Of a DNA stretch of 64,000 bases, positions 1 through 8,699 are shown piece by piece; position 1 is the first letter of the stretch, and each line of letters begins with the position of its first letter. Origin of the DNA: Platerodrilus igneus (lineage: Eukaryota > Arthropoda > Insecta > Coleoptera > Lycidae); assembly GCA_036346225.1 (NCBI GenBank), contig JARFIW010001082.1:5270001-5334000 (forward strand), read 5' to 3'. The notes beneath the pieces were generated by a model, which did not search any database, was not told where the DNA came from, and saw only the letters and a program-made list of their open reading frames with translations. The position numbers and the translations under genes are program-made.

Positions 1-33
1 GCTTTTAAATTTGCGAGAATTAATCTGTTTTAA

Positions 34-340
34 AATGGCTGAGTTAAGGTGTAGAAACTTTCCAGAATTTTACGAAAAATTTGTTGGTGATATAAAAAAT
101 GTATGTGGAAATACGACGGTGGAGGAAAGGGTTCAAACGTTATTAGAGGAAGAGAGCCGTGCCAGTATTTCTCTGTCTAATGATTGCAGCAATTTAAATT
201 ACTTGACAGTGTTGGAAATTATTAAATGTTACCCCATCCAATACTTAAAAGATGCGACTGCAAGGCAATCGCTTGCGCAAATGTTTAGAGATTTGGCTAT
301 CCCAGTTTCGCCAGACTCTGGTTATCTCAGCGGTTACTAG
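34..340 (+). CDS. small hypothetical protein, 101 aa
   Basis: I do not recognise this protein. The frame is open from position 11, but the ATG at 34 is preferred because it sits in a good Kozak context (A at -3, G at +4). It then runs about 101 residues to a TAG at 338-340. The composition is that of a soluble, mixed-charge protein with an acidic helix-like middle (a run around TLLEEESRAS) and a Ser/Gly/Tyr tail. No signal peptide or membrane segment is visible. It could be the last exon of a larger gene cut by the window edge, or an accessory ORF of the virus-like element suggested by the polymerase fragment just downstream. Confidence 0.35.
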
Positions 341-479
341 ATGTTATCAATACATGTATGTATTTTATTAAAAACATTATATTTTCTTGATAAAGTTTGT
401 TTTTACATATTTGTATCGCCAACATTAGCAAAAATTATTAATAGACGTATTAAACTATCTTGTTTTTATTTTTAGGTTT

Positions 480-760
480 AAAGTGGTGTACCCCGCAGAT
501 AATAAACGCAATATACCGCATGTCAACAAAAAGATTGTAGGGAAATTCAAAGACAACTTTAACGTGGGTCTAGTATTAAAAATTTGTTGGTAGTAAGGTT
601 AAGTCCTACTGTATTGTAAGCGAGAAAGACACGATTAAAAAGATTAAAGGGGTCTCACGAAGTGTAGTTAAGAATATTAATGTAGATAGTTTTAAGGACA
701 TTGTACATTGCGGGAGATTTGGTTCTAGGAAATGAGCAACCTACGAAAGTACGGAATATT
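480..760 (+). pseudogene. C-terminal fragment of a protein-primed family B DNA polymerase (Maverick/Polinton-type)
   Basis: Translated in two plus-strand frames, this stretch shows an NIPHVNKKIVGKFKD-like block, then a VGSK-like block, then KKIKGVSRSVVK. The order matches the C-terminal part of type B 'organellar and viral' DNA polymerases found in Maverick/Polinton elements and related insect-associated viruses, where a GKFKDE block precedes a KxKGxxxxVVK block. There is a frameshift near 585-600 and a stop near 733. The exonuclease and palm domains are absent, so this is a short degraded piece with no function. The identification rests on remembered family motifs only. What is seen is the block order; the family assignment is inference. 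Confidence 0.4.
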
Positions 761-1440
761 TGGTATTAATGCTAATTGGTTTAGTGACCGCGTTTGTGCA
801 CTCTTCGAGTATCTTCGGCAATCTTTGATTGTTTCCAAAGAAAATATTCAAGCCTACCATTTCCGAAAATATGACATAAAAGTTATTTAAAATTAAATTG
901 CTTTATTAGTAAGTATCCTGTAGACAACAAGTTGGTATTCCCTTAGTAAAGGTTTAAAGTGTTTATTTAAAATTTGTATTTCCCTAAATACGTAGTCGAT
1001 GCTGGTTACTAGAAAGTACCTTGTGTGAATCCCCAGCAATTATACATCAATTTTAATGCACTGTATTCAAACATAATTAATAGAAAGTCCTAGAAAAGAA
1101 ATGATATACAGCTTTCATATGTAATTTAGGTAATCCATAATTGTTAAGGAATTAATTCAGAACGACTTGTATTTTCCAAGCATTTGAGCATATAATTAGT
1201 TGTGACGTACTTAGTAATTAGAAAAATGTTAAACCAGACATTGATAACAGTTTAAAATTTAAAAAGTTATGGATTTGAATATTCTAAAAAAACAGTGCAT
1301 CACCGTTTGAAAAATGGTTTTAAATATTAAACACTTATGGGCCATAAAGGACTCATTTCTAAAACTCTCACGTTTTCGATTTTTTGGAGAAGTTTGGTTA
1401 ACGCATATGCCATAAATGAACAAAAATTTTAAAGAGATTT
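761..1440. other. AT-rich non-coding stretch
   Basis: No convincing coding potential, RNA gene or repeat was recognised here. Stops occur in all frames at short intervals. Confidence 0.4.
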
Positions 1441-2260
1441 GGGAGCTTTAAAGTGTAACTTTGTAAGGAGTAGTCCTATTTTAAATCTGTTTACAGATTC
1501 GAATTCTGCGTAAAATTCTAGGCTAATTTGATGTATTGCATGACTAAAAAAATGTTTAAGGACGGTCGGAAATCGCTGCCGGTAAAAAATCTTAAAATGA
1601 GGGTAGCTCCTTTGGGGATGATGCTATCTAATAAATTCTTAGAAATTCTGGTAGCCGAGAAAATTTTAATATTAATTGATACGAAATAAGATAGGTTTAT
1701 CTCGAAAGATGCATTGGTTAGAAGAAGAAAACTATTTGGTTCAGATATGGGAACAAAGAGCAAAATTTAGAGGATTGGGAGATTTAAAAGGGTATAACTT
1801 TGCAGGGGGTGCTCCGACTTTAAATCCATTTGCAAATTCGGGTTGTGCATAAAATTCTAGACTAATTTGATGCGTCGCATGGCTAAAAAATTTATAAGGA
1901 CGGTCGAAAATCGCTGCCGGTAAAAAATCTTAAAATTGGGGTAGTTCTCTGGAGGATGATGCTATCTGAAAAATTCTTAGAAATTCGGGTAGCTAATATT
2001 AATTGATACCAAACAAAATAATTTATCTCGAAAGATTAAAAAATGGCTAGTGGAAGAAAACTATTTTGGTTCAGAATGTTAACGGTAAAAAAATCTTAAA
2101 ATGAGGGTAGCTCCCTGGGAGTGACGCAATCTAAAAAATTCTTAGAGATTCGGGTAGCTGAGAAAAATTTAATATTAATTGATACTCAACAAGATAGGTT
2201 TATTTCGTGGGTGGAAATGACGAGTCGAAGAAAACTGAGATTCATCTCCACATTTCCTCC
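1441..2260 (+). repeat. three diverged tandem copies of a ~340-bp unit
   Basis: The unit is seen at about 1441-1775, 1777-2076 and, truncated at its left, 2077-2260. Shared landmarks in each copy are a 'gctgccggtaaaaaatct' type block (only its second half in the third copy), 'aaattcttaga', an 'attaattgata' block and an 'agaagaaaact' block. The copies differ by many substitutions and small indels. The best-preserved copy encodes a short open stretch at 2121-2345, but the other copies are interrupted. The array abuts the copia 3' end, so it may be internal sequence of that element or older local sequence. Function unknown. Confidence 0.6.
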
Positions 2261-2299
2261 TTATGGGAATTTACATGTAAATTTGGTCCAGATGTGTGA

Positions 2300-2442
2300 G
2301 GAAATGTGGATGCTGGAGGAAATGTGGCAGTGGGATTCTTACTAATGGTCTACTGATAATATTGCTGATATGTTCACGAAACCTCTTGTACTCTAGGTAG
2401 AGTACAATTTTATAAATTTCGAGATTGTCTGAACTTAGAATA
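2300..2442 (+). pseudogene. Ty1/copia pol, end of the RNase H domain
   Basis: At 2346-2390 the plus strand encodes WSTDNIADMFTKPL, the hallmark end of the copia RNase H domain (the ADxxTKPL motif). A frame change of one base then gives LGRVQFYKFRDCLNL and a stop at about 2440-2442. Just upstream the match continues with another frame change. Only the tail of pol survives; integrase, RT and most of RNase H are missing. It sits 40 bp upstream of a matching LTR, which fixes the element's orientation. The copia assignment is strong, the exact family unknown. Confidence 0.65.
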
Positions 2443-2482
2443 AGTTTATTGTTTTTATATACTGTCTCGCATCATGGGGGCG

Positions 2483-2732
2483 TGTTAGAATAATGTGATG
2501 CGATACCAGCATTCTAATATAAGCTACTGCTGTTTATATAAATTTAGTTGTAATTAATTTGTATGGTGATGGCAGTGTAGTGATAGACACCGTCTTTATT
2601 ATGTCAATGATGATGCTATCACGAGTGTGCGTAGTACTGTCGAAATATAATTACTGTCATTGTTTCTGATATATTAAATATTAATAAATATTGTTTTGGG
2701 TAACTTTATTAATACGATCCACTTATTTAACA
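2483..2732 (+). repeat. copia-type 3' LTR (about 250 bp)
   Basis: The LTR begins TGTTAGAATA directly after a G-rich tract (atgggggcg, a plausible polypurine tract) and ends ...ATTTAACA, so it is TG...CA bounded. The length is typical for copia LTRs. The copia pol tail lies 40 bp upstream. Immediately downstream the sequence resumes inside the endonuclease domain of an RTE-like element, in the middle of its [G/D]xFNA motif. The 5' LTR is not visible in the window. Confidence 0.65.
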
Positions 2733-3150
2733 TTTTAATGCAGCGGTAGGTGAGGGTAGGGAAGGAGCGGTAACAGGTTTATTTGGTTTAGGCACGAGAA
2801 ACGACAGGGGAAATAGATTGGTAGAATTTTGCGACAATTTAATCATCACAAACACATTATTTCAACATCATGCTAGAAGACGATATATGTGGAAGATGCC
2901 AGAAGATATAGGAAGATATCAAATAGATTACATTCTTGTTAAACAACGGTTTAGGAATCAAGTAAAAGACTGTAGAAGCTACTCAGAAGCAGATATAGGC
3001 AATGGCTACAACATCGTAATTATGAAGGCTGCACTTAAATTTAAAAATTTGAAAAAAAGAAACGAAAAAAAGCACTTTGACTTTGAGAAACTAAAAGATA
3101 TAGATATTCAAGAAAGATTCAAAAAAAAGTCAAATAAATTGTTGAAAGAT
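2733..3150 (+). pseudogene. RTE-like endonuclease domain, C-terminal half
   Basis: The reading frame begins in the FNAAVGEG block (normally GDFNA, with the catalytic Asp/Asn) and continues through LVEFCDNLIITNTLF, a R-RYMWKMP block and an IDYILV block that matches the core of endonuclease/exonuclease/phosphatase domains. The final 'DSDHNLV' block has become a GNGYNIV block, so the catalytic His/Asp pair is lost. In living elements this domain nicks target DNA to start target-primed reverse transcription. The domain is cut by the SINE insertion at 3151. The first half lies outside, removed by the copia LTR. Confidence 0.7.
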
Positions 3151-3414
3151 ACCCCTCCATATGATTTTCCAATGCTCCACCCGAAGGTACTACATTGGCC
3201 AGGAAGCGAGTTTTTTTTTACCTAGAAAATTTGGTATTTTGCCGAATCCTTGCTGTTCCAAGCAAGGTAGGGATCTTTAACGTGCGTGACAACACTCACA
3301 CACGGGACGTCCATTTTACCTCTCATCCGAACGAGCGTGTATTTTTGTGCAAAATGCTCGCCTAACATTTTTCAAGCGGACCGTGTCGGGATTCGAACCC
3401 GAGACCTTAAGCGT
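3151..3414 (-). mobile_element. tRNA-derived SINE, 5'-truncated, copy 1
   Basis: The minus strand carries a tRNA-like B box (GGTTCGAATCCCG) followed by the family body, with 'GCTTGGAACAGCAAGGATTCGG' landmarks shared by the other copies. The A box is missing because the 5' end is truncated. The insertion is flanked by a perfect 10-bp duplication, gttgaaagat, at 3141-3150 and 3415-3424. The paralogous RTE-like copy at about 21375-21400 has the uninterrupted site, so this is a clear insertion. Confidence 0.75.
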
Positions 3415-3424
3415 GTTGAAAGAT

Positions 3425-5410
3425 GCCGGAAAAATATCTGATACTAAGGAAGTGAAAACAGAATGAAATAACATTAAATCCAGCTTAGACATGGCAACCA
3501 GAGATATTCTGGGGTATACACAAAAAGAGAATAAGAAACCATGGATAACAAAGGATATCCTGAATTTAATAGAAGAAAGACAGAAATACAAAAATAAATC
3601 AGACGAAGCAGGAGAACAGATACAAAACCATAAAATGGGAAATTATTCGCAAATGCAGGAAAGCTAAAGAACAATGGATTGATGAAAAGTACAAAGAGGT
3701 ACAAACTAAGAAGGAAATAGAAAAGACAGATGAAGCATACAAACTAATTAGAATCAATTTTAGGGATATAAAACCACATAGCAAAAATATAAAGGACTCG
3801 GGAGGAAACGTCATTATAGAAAATGTAGAGAAATTAACTAGATGGCAGGAATATATAAGGAATTTATATTCAGGAGAGGAATTAACAGCACTAGAACAGG
3901 AATCAGACATTGAAAATGATGACTTGGGATATCCTATACGTAGAGATGAGTTTAAATTAGCGTTAAAAAAAAGATCCGAAAAATGGTAAAGTACCTGGTA
4001 TAGATAAGGTGCAAGCGGAAACTCTAAAAGCCGCTGAACAAGCAGTAACAGAACGTCTGTTACAACTTGTAAGCTATATGTATGAGACAGCCGAGATACC
4101 CAAAGATTCCAAACGTACCATGATAGTAACTGTACCAAAAAAGAAAGACGCGGATAGTTGTGAAAATTTTCGAACAATAAGTTTGACAGCACACGTGTCA
4201 AAAATATTAACTAGAATTGTACAAAGACGAATGGAAAAACGAGCTGAAGAAATACTAGGAGAAGATCAATTTGGGTTTATGCGAAACAGGGGGACACGAG
4301 AGGCTATTTTAGCTCTGAGAGTGATAATGGAGAAAACAATAGAAAAAGGGAAAAGCGTGTATATAGGGTTTGTAGATCTGGAAAAAGCATTCGACAATGT
4401 AAAATGGAAAAAAATGTTCAAAATACTCAAAAGGTTAGAATGAGTTATATAGGCAAAGAGCAAATAGCAGTAATAAAATTAGAGCAGGGACGTAGAGAAG
4501 TAAACATTAGGAAAGGGGTGAGACAGGGATGTGCCCTATTCCCATTAATTTTTAACTTGTACATTGAAGAGGCAATGAATACTATCAAATGCAGGAAAGT
4601 ATTTGGAATTACTATGCAGAGACAAAAAATTGATATGCTTAGATTTACAGATGATATAGCGGTATTAGCATCTAGCAAGGAAGAGTTAGATGCTGCTCTT
4701 AATAAAATGGAAACAGTTCTAACAGAGAGATACGGTATCAAAATTAACAGAAATAAAACTAAAGTACTAATATGCAAAGGAGGGGAAAATAAATCAAAAA
4801 CAAGAATGCAAATAGATAATAAGAACATACAAGAGGTTAAGGATTTCTGCTACCTAGGAAGCGAAATAACATAAGATGGGAAAAGCGCGAAAGATATAAA
4901 ACAAAGATTAGCACAAGGCCGTGCTACCTTTAACAAGAAAAAGCAACTACTGTGTTCAAAGACAACAAACATAGAAACAAGGAAAAAATTGCTTAAAACA
5001 TATGTGTGGAGCACGGCACTGTACGGCTGTGAAGCCTGGACAATAGGAGAAGCGGACAAGAAAAGGTAGAAGCCTTTGAAATGTGGTGCTACAGACGAAT
5101 GATGAAGATGTCATGGGCAGACGAAGAACAAAGAGATACTAAAAATAGTAGGGGAAGAAAGAAATATGGGGAAAACGGTAACAAAATAGAAAAGATAGAA
5201 TGACAGGCCACATACTACAGCATGAGGAAATAGTGCGAAATATATTAGAAGCAGAGATAGAAAAACAGAGAAGTAAAGGTAAACCTAGGTTAGACTATTG
5301 CACACAGCTAGTGAAAGATGTAGGCTGTAGGAATTTCAGGGAAATTTGTAGGCTAGCTCAGAATAGAAATCAATGGAGGTACGCATCCAACCAGTCCCAA
5401 GATGGATAAA
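3425..5410 (+). pseudogene. RTE-like reverse transcriptase and C-terminal region
   Basis: The RT proper starts with the ETLKAA block near 4015, then TVPKK and NFRTISL (RT motif 1-2), GEDQFGFM, and VDLEKAFDNV (motif A with its catalytic Asp). A frameshift near 4440 leads into GVRQGCALFPLIFNLY (motif B). Motif C is LRFTDDIAVLA: the usual FADD has become FTDD, but both catalytic aspartates remain. The C-terminal stretch has WSTALYGCEAWT and, near the end, RMTGHILQH and GCRNFREICRLAQNR blocks, ending at about 5407. There are stops or frameshifts near 3600-3990, 4440, 4873 and 5065-5190, so the copy is dead. Confidence 0.75.
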
Positions 5411-5935
5411 TTAATGACAAAAAATAACTGTACTTAAACATGATGATTATTATAAGAAACTACAGGTATTGGTTGTGCAATATTCTCGAATAATATTAAT
5501 TGTGTGAGAGGATTTACTGGAAAACTAATAGTTTGGCAAATGTCTAAGTGTTGGGGGATTTTGGCAGCCACAGGCTGCTTAACCCTGCACATACCACTGA
5601 ATCTTGGTGAAATAGGGCATATAATTAGAAAACAATAGAAGGTGAACCGAGTTGTATTTAGGCTGTGTGGGAATATCAGGCTGCTGTGTAGGCTAACTCA
5701 GAATATAAATAAGTGGAGGTGCGTGTCCAACCAGTTTTGAGACGGAAAACCTAATGACGAAAAAATAAGCGCAGATAAATCTGATGATTATTAGAAACAA
5801 CTACAGGTGTTGGTTGTGAAATATCTGCAACTAATGTTGACTGTGCGAAAAGATATCTTGGAAAAAATATTAAATTTACAATAGTTCAAGTGCTGGGGGA
5901 ACTTGGCAGCAACAGGCTGCTTACCCCCCTTCACA
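5312..5935 (+). repeat. tandem duplication of the RTE-like 3' tail
   Basis: The segment from the final coding block through the 3' UTR at about 5312-5600 is repeated at about 5676-5935. Both units contain the 'accagt..gatgg' block, 'tgatgattatta', 'actacaggt.ttggttgtg', and end in a 'ggcagc.acaggctgctta' block. The spacing is about 365 bp. This is either an element-encoded 3' tandem repeat or a second 5'-truncated insertion next to the first. Confidence 0.6.
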
Positions 5936-5944
5936 ACCGTGCAT

Positions 5945-6202
5945 TTTTATTTCCAATGCTCCACTCAAAGGTACTGCATTGGCCAGGAGGCGAGTTTTTT
6001 GTTGCCTGGAAATTTAGAATTTTGCCGAACCCTTGCCGTTCCAAGAAAAAGTTAGAGATCTTTAACGTGCGCGACAACACTCACACACGGGACCTCCATT
6101 TAAGCTCTCATTCAAACGAGGGCGTAATTTTTGTGAAAAATGCTCACCTGCCATTTTTCAAGCAGTCGGCCGTGTCGGGAGTCGAATCCATGACCTTGGG
6201 TT
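5945..6202 (-). mobile_element. tRNA-derived SINE, copy 2
   Basis: Same family as the copy at 3151-3414, in the same orientation. The body block with 'ccttgccgttccaag' on the plus strand, the 'acctccattt.agctctca' block and the B-box relative (gggagtcgaatcc on plus) are present. The similarity stops after 'gaccttggg' at about 6200, so the A-box half is missing. It lies directly after the RTE-like tail duplication. Confidence 0.65.
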
Positions 6203-6287
6203 CGTTTACATAAAAATGCTTCTATGTGGTGTAAGAGAACGATCTTTCATTTTTTATTCCCTACTACATAGAATACTCTATCGCCCA

Positions 6288-6486
6288 ATTGCGGTAAAAT
6301 GTTCAGGCACTATGGTGAATTCCCTTCCGCCCGGGCGAAATTTAACCGTATACGAGTACGCTGGCTTGCCTGCAAGTTCTAAAGCCCTATGGCAACCACC
6401 CCTGCCGGAATGCTCAGGCACTGGTGGCGAGTAGACTTGTCCGAGTGAAATTTATCCCTATACACGAACGCTGGCTTGCCCGCACA
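6288..6486 (+). repeat. GC-rich tandem duplication, ~112-bp unit
   Basis: Two diverged units start at about 6290 and 6402. Shared pieces are 'tgctcaggcact.tggt', 'cgaaatttaac' / 'tgaaatttatc', and 'gtacgctggcttgcc' / 'gaacgctggcttgcc'. This pocket is far more GC-rich than its surroundings. No protein family or RNA was recognised. Confidence 0.5.
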
Positions 6487-7013
6487 TACGCGAATATATT
6501 ATACATTTCTACCAATTATTAACTACCGTATGCAATTTATAGTATACATACACAATTTTTAACCGTGCACCCACCTGTTAGTTTATATTGCCACCATTAT
6601 TTAAACAGCGCTAACATCTGACCGTTGTTGCTCTTAATTTAGTGTGCCTTTTAACACCTACTGGGGACGCTAATAAGTTTCAAGAGCATGTTGCATCCAT
6701 TGCTGAGTATTATGTAAAGTACCAATACGACAACTCATTATCATTCTATCAATCATATCGCAGGGGAAGATTGTATAAAGTGGGTTGATGAACTACCATA
6801 TCACATATAATTAATTTTATCAACACATCTTTAAATATAAAACAAACCAGAGTCGTTGCAAATTATTGTGATTTTTGTATAACGTACTTTGCTAATACTC
6901 CTAGTGTAGTAAACATCGTTCCATAAATGTAACCACTTATTTCAATTACCAACTGTAAATTTCGAATTAGCACATATATTTTTAATTAACCCTATTGTAA
7001 ATTCTTTTCATCC
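6487..7013. other. AT-rich non-coding stretch
   Basis: A short open stretch near 6660-6800 looks faintly protein-like but matches nothing I can name. No repeat or RNA gene was recognised. Confidence 0.35.
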
Positions 7014-7104
7014 TCCCTATATTGCTCGAAGAAAAATTTTTAGGTTAGGTCAGCGTTAGGCAAACGTATATGTTAGCTCAGAATACGCGTCTAACCAGTT
7101 CCAG
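7014..7104 (+). repeat. repeat scrap plus RTE-like 3' end fragment (left half)
   Basis: 7014-7062 (gctcgaagaaaaatttttaggttagg region) is similar to 42341-42390 inside the spacer of the large foldback element. It is followed by 'gttagctcagaatacgcgtctaaccagttccag' territory (about 7070-7104), which matches the last coding block of the RTE-like family. The match continues across the DNA transposon at 8044-8090 ('gactgaagacctaatgatgatga' region), so the RTE tail was here first and was split by the later insertion. Confidence 0.55.
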
Positions 7105-8043
7105 CATAGAGTAACCTTCAGAGTGTTATCTTAATAGGAAAATTTGTCCGGACGCTATAAAAATCTATCTCACTTCATTATATAGATTGAAGGATGATAC
7201 TATCTTTAGCCATCAATATGTAAAGTGTCCTGAGAAGGCGCAAAACGCAATCATAAATTTGACAGATTTCAAGATGATTTCCGGCGCGCAACTATCAGGT
7301 TGACAGCTATCGGTGTTTAGAAAGTTAAACCAGCTTATAAACAAAGTTGTTCTTGCTGTTTATTACGTTTTTGTGTTTATATTTAATGTTTATGTTAATT
7401 TTTTAGTTTTTGTTATTGTTTCGTTTATGTATATGTTATTCTTTAGTGTAGTTTGTGGTATTGAACTAAATAACAGCGCCTTAATATTTTTGCTGGAAAA
7501 ATGCGTTTAAATTTAACTGCAAGTTGTTGTATTTTTTGACCATTAAGAAATTCATATGTGTCTTTTAAAAAATAGTTTTGCCTTAAAATATATAATGACG
7601 ACCACATAGAATTATTTTTCATTAAGTTCATTCAACGCTAGAGTTTATCATTTGTAGTGTTAAAATTGACTGAGTAAAGTTGAAAACAAATTGTTGAAAC
7701 TTTAGATACAACTCGAGACCAAATCACCATATGTAAAATTTTAATAATTAATATAAAAGGGAAATTAAAATTTTACATTGCATGGTGATGTGATCTTGAG
7801 TTGTATTTGAAGTTTCAAATAAATTTTTTCCTACAGCTTATTTGAAATTCCCGCTAAATTCCGCGTCTAATAATTATAATTAAAGCGTTTCCCGCCATTT
7901 TCTCCCACCAACATTTGTAGCGCCTCCTCAGTACATTTTGAAACTGTGTAAGAAAGATGAAAGTATATAAAAATTGATATCTCTGTCTCTCTTGCAGCGG
8001 ATAAAAAATAGCATTAAGTTGACTCTCTGAAGGTTACTCTATG
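7105..8043. mobile_element. non-autonomous DNA transposon, 939 bp, 19-bp perfect TIRs
   Basis: The left end CATAGAGTAACCTTCAGAG (7105-7123) is the exact reverse complement of the right end (8025-8043). The flanks are 8-bp direct repeats, AGTTCCAG (7097-7104) and AGTTTCAG (8044-8051), differing by one base. An 8-bp duplication with CA...TG ends fits hAT-type (or P-type) elements. There is no transposase; the only open stretch (about 7313-7510) is a hydrophobic, low-complexity frame. The insertion sits inside an RTE-like 3' fragment, which gives independent evidence of the empty site. Confidence 0.8.
7690..7822. repeat. internal inverted repeat within the 939-bp transposon
   Basis: The arm 'gaaactttagatacaactcgagaccaaatcacc..tgtaaaattttaat' (about 7696-7744) is mirrored by about 7766-7820 on the opposite strand, with mismatches. 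The arms are about 50 bp and the spacer about 20 bp, so the region could fold into a long hairpin. It may be a nested smaller element. Confidence 0.6.
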
Positions 8044-8099
8044 AGTTTCAGGACTGAAGACCTAATGATGATGAGGTCGGCGCTTCTGGCGACGACAAA

Positions 8100-8578
8100 A
8101 CCTACGTAAAATAAAATTTGCAGCGTTTATGTAAGGGAAAATGTTTTGTTGTCTGTCAATATATTTTTTCTTTGTATGATTCAGTCTAGGTACAGTATGA
8201 CAAATATAGCTGTTAACATTCTGAGAATTTCTAATGTTACGGAATAACTATTTATATTGGCTGTATCTTCAGTCTTAAAACAAATTTTTCAGTTAGAGCA
8301 AATGTCTATTTACTAAAGGTGTGTTATCAAAATGTTTTTAAACCGTCAGATAATACATATTTGTTTTCAGTTTAACCTACTAGTATTATTTTCTATCGTG
8401 AAATGGTACTATCAACACTCTAGTGGTTGCTAGATAAAAAAGTTAAAATCTTGTTATGCAACAACTAAAGTGAAGCTGCTTAGATATGTTCGGTGACTGT
8501 TAATTAAACTTCCAAAATTCACATGCACTCGATATCGAACTTTTTCAATTTGTTCCATTGTAAGGGGTAATTGATTAT
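8100..8578. other. non-coding stretch
   Basis: No gene, repeat or RNA recognised between the transposon flank and the candidate exon at 8579. Confidence 0.35.
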
Positions 8579-8692
8579 TTAATCTTTCCCAACAGTTACA
8601 TCATTTTCTTCCTGCTGCACTTCTGCAACTGAATTCAGAACTATCTTCCCATCTGTTACTTCAATTGAAGTAAGTCCATCCGTACAATCTTC
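8579..8692 (-). CDS. candidate terminal coding exon, unknown protein
   Basis: On the minus strand a T-rich tract ending ...ATTTTTAG (acceptor AG at 8693-8694) is followed by 37 open codons rich in Asp, Glu and Val, ending in TAA at 8579-8581. The composition and the acceptor look like a real last exon. No donor-linked upstream exon was identified and the protein is not recognised. It may equally be a chance frame. Confidence 0.25.
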   Translation of the reverse strand, partial: EDCTDGLTSIEVTDGKIVLNSVAEVQQEENDVTVGKD

Positions 8693-8699
8693 TAAAAAT

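Larger units (their letters stand above)
2733..5410 (+). mobile_element. RTE-like non-LTR retrotransposon (CFDP2-like), near-complete but interrupted
   Basis: From left to right this holds: the C-terminal half of an apurinic-type endonuclease (2733-3150), a SINE inserted at 3151-3414, a linker, the reverse transcriptase (about 3960-4875) and a C-terminal domain running to a stop near 5407. The same family occurs at 20.3-21.4 kb, 40.1-42.9 kb, 43.4-44.0 kb and as a scrap at 7.07 kb, so the element can be assembled conceptually from several broken copies. The 5' end of this copy was replaced or split by a copia LTR. Family naming as RTE-like is by overall resemblance to insect 'craniofacial development protein 2-like' proteins. 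Confidence 0.7.

Noticed and set aside
3599..4201. 200-codon minus-strand open frame
   Set aside because: It lies antisense to the RTE-like linker/RT, which shows family motifs on the plus strand; it is a shadow frame.
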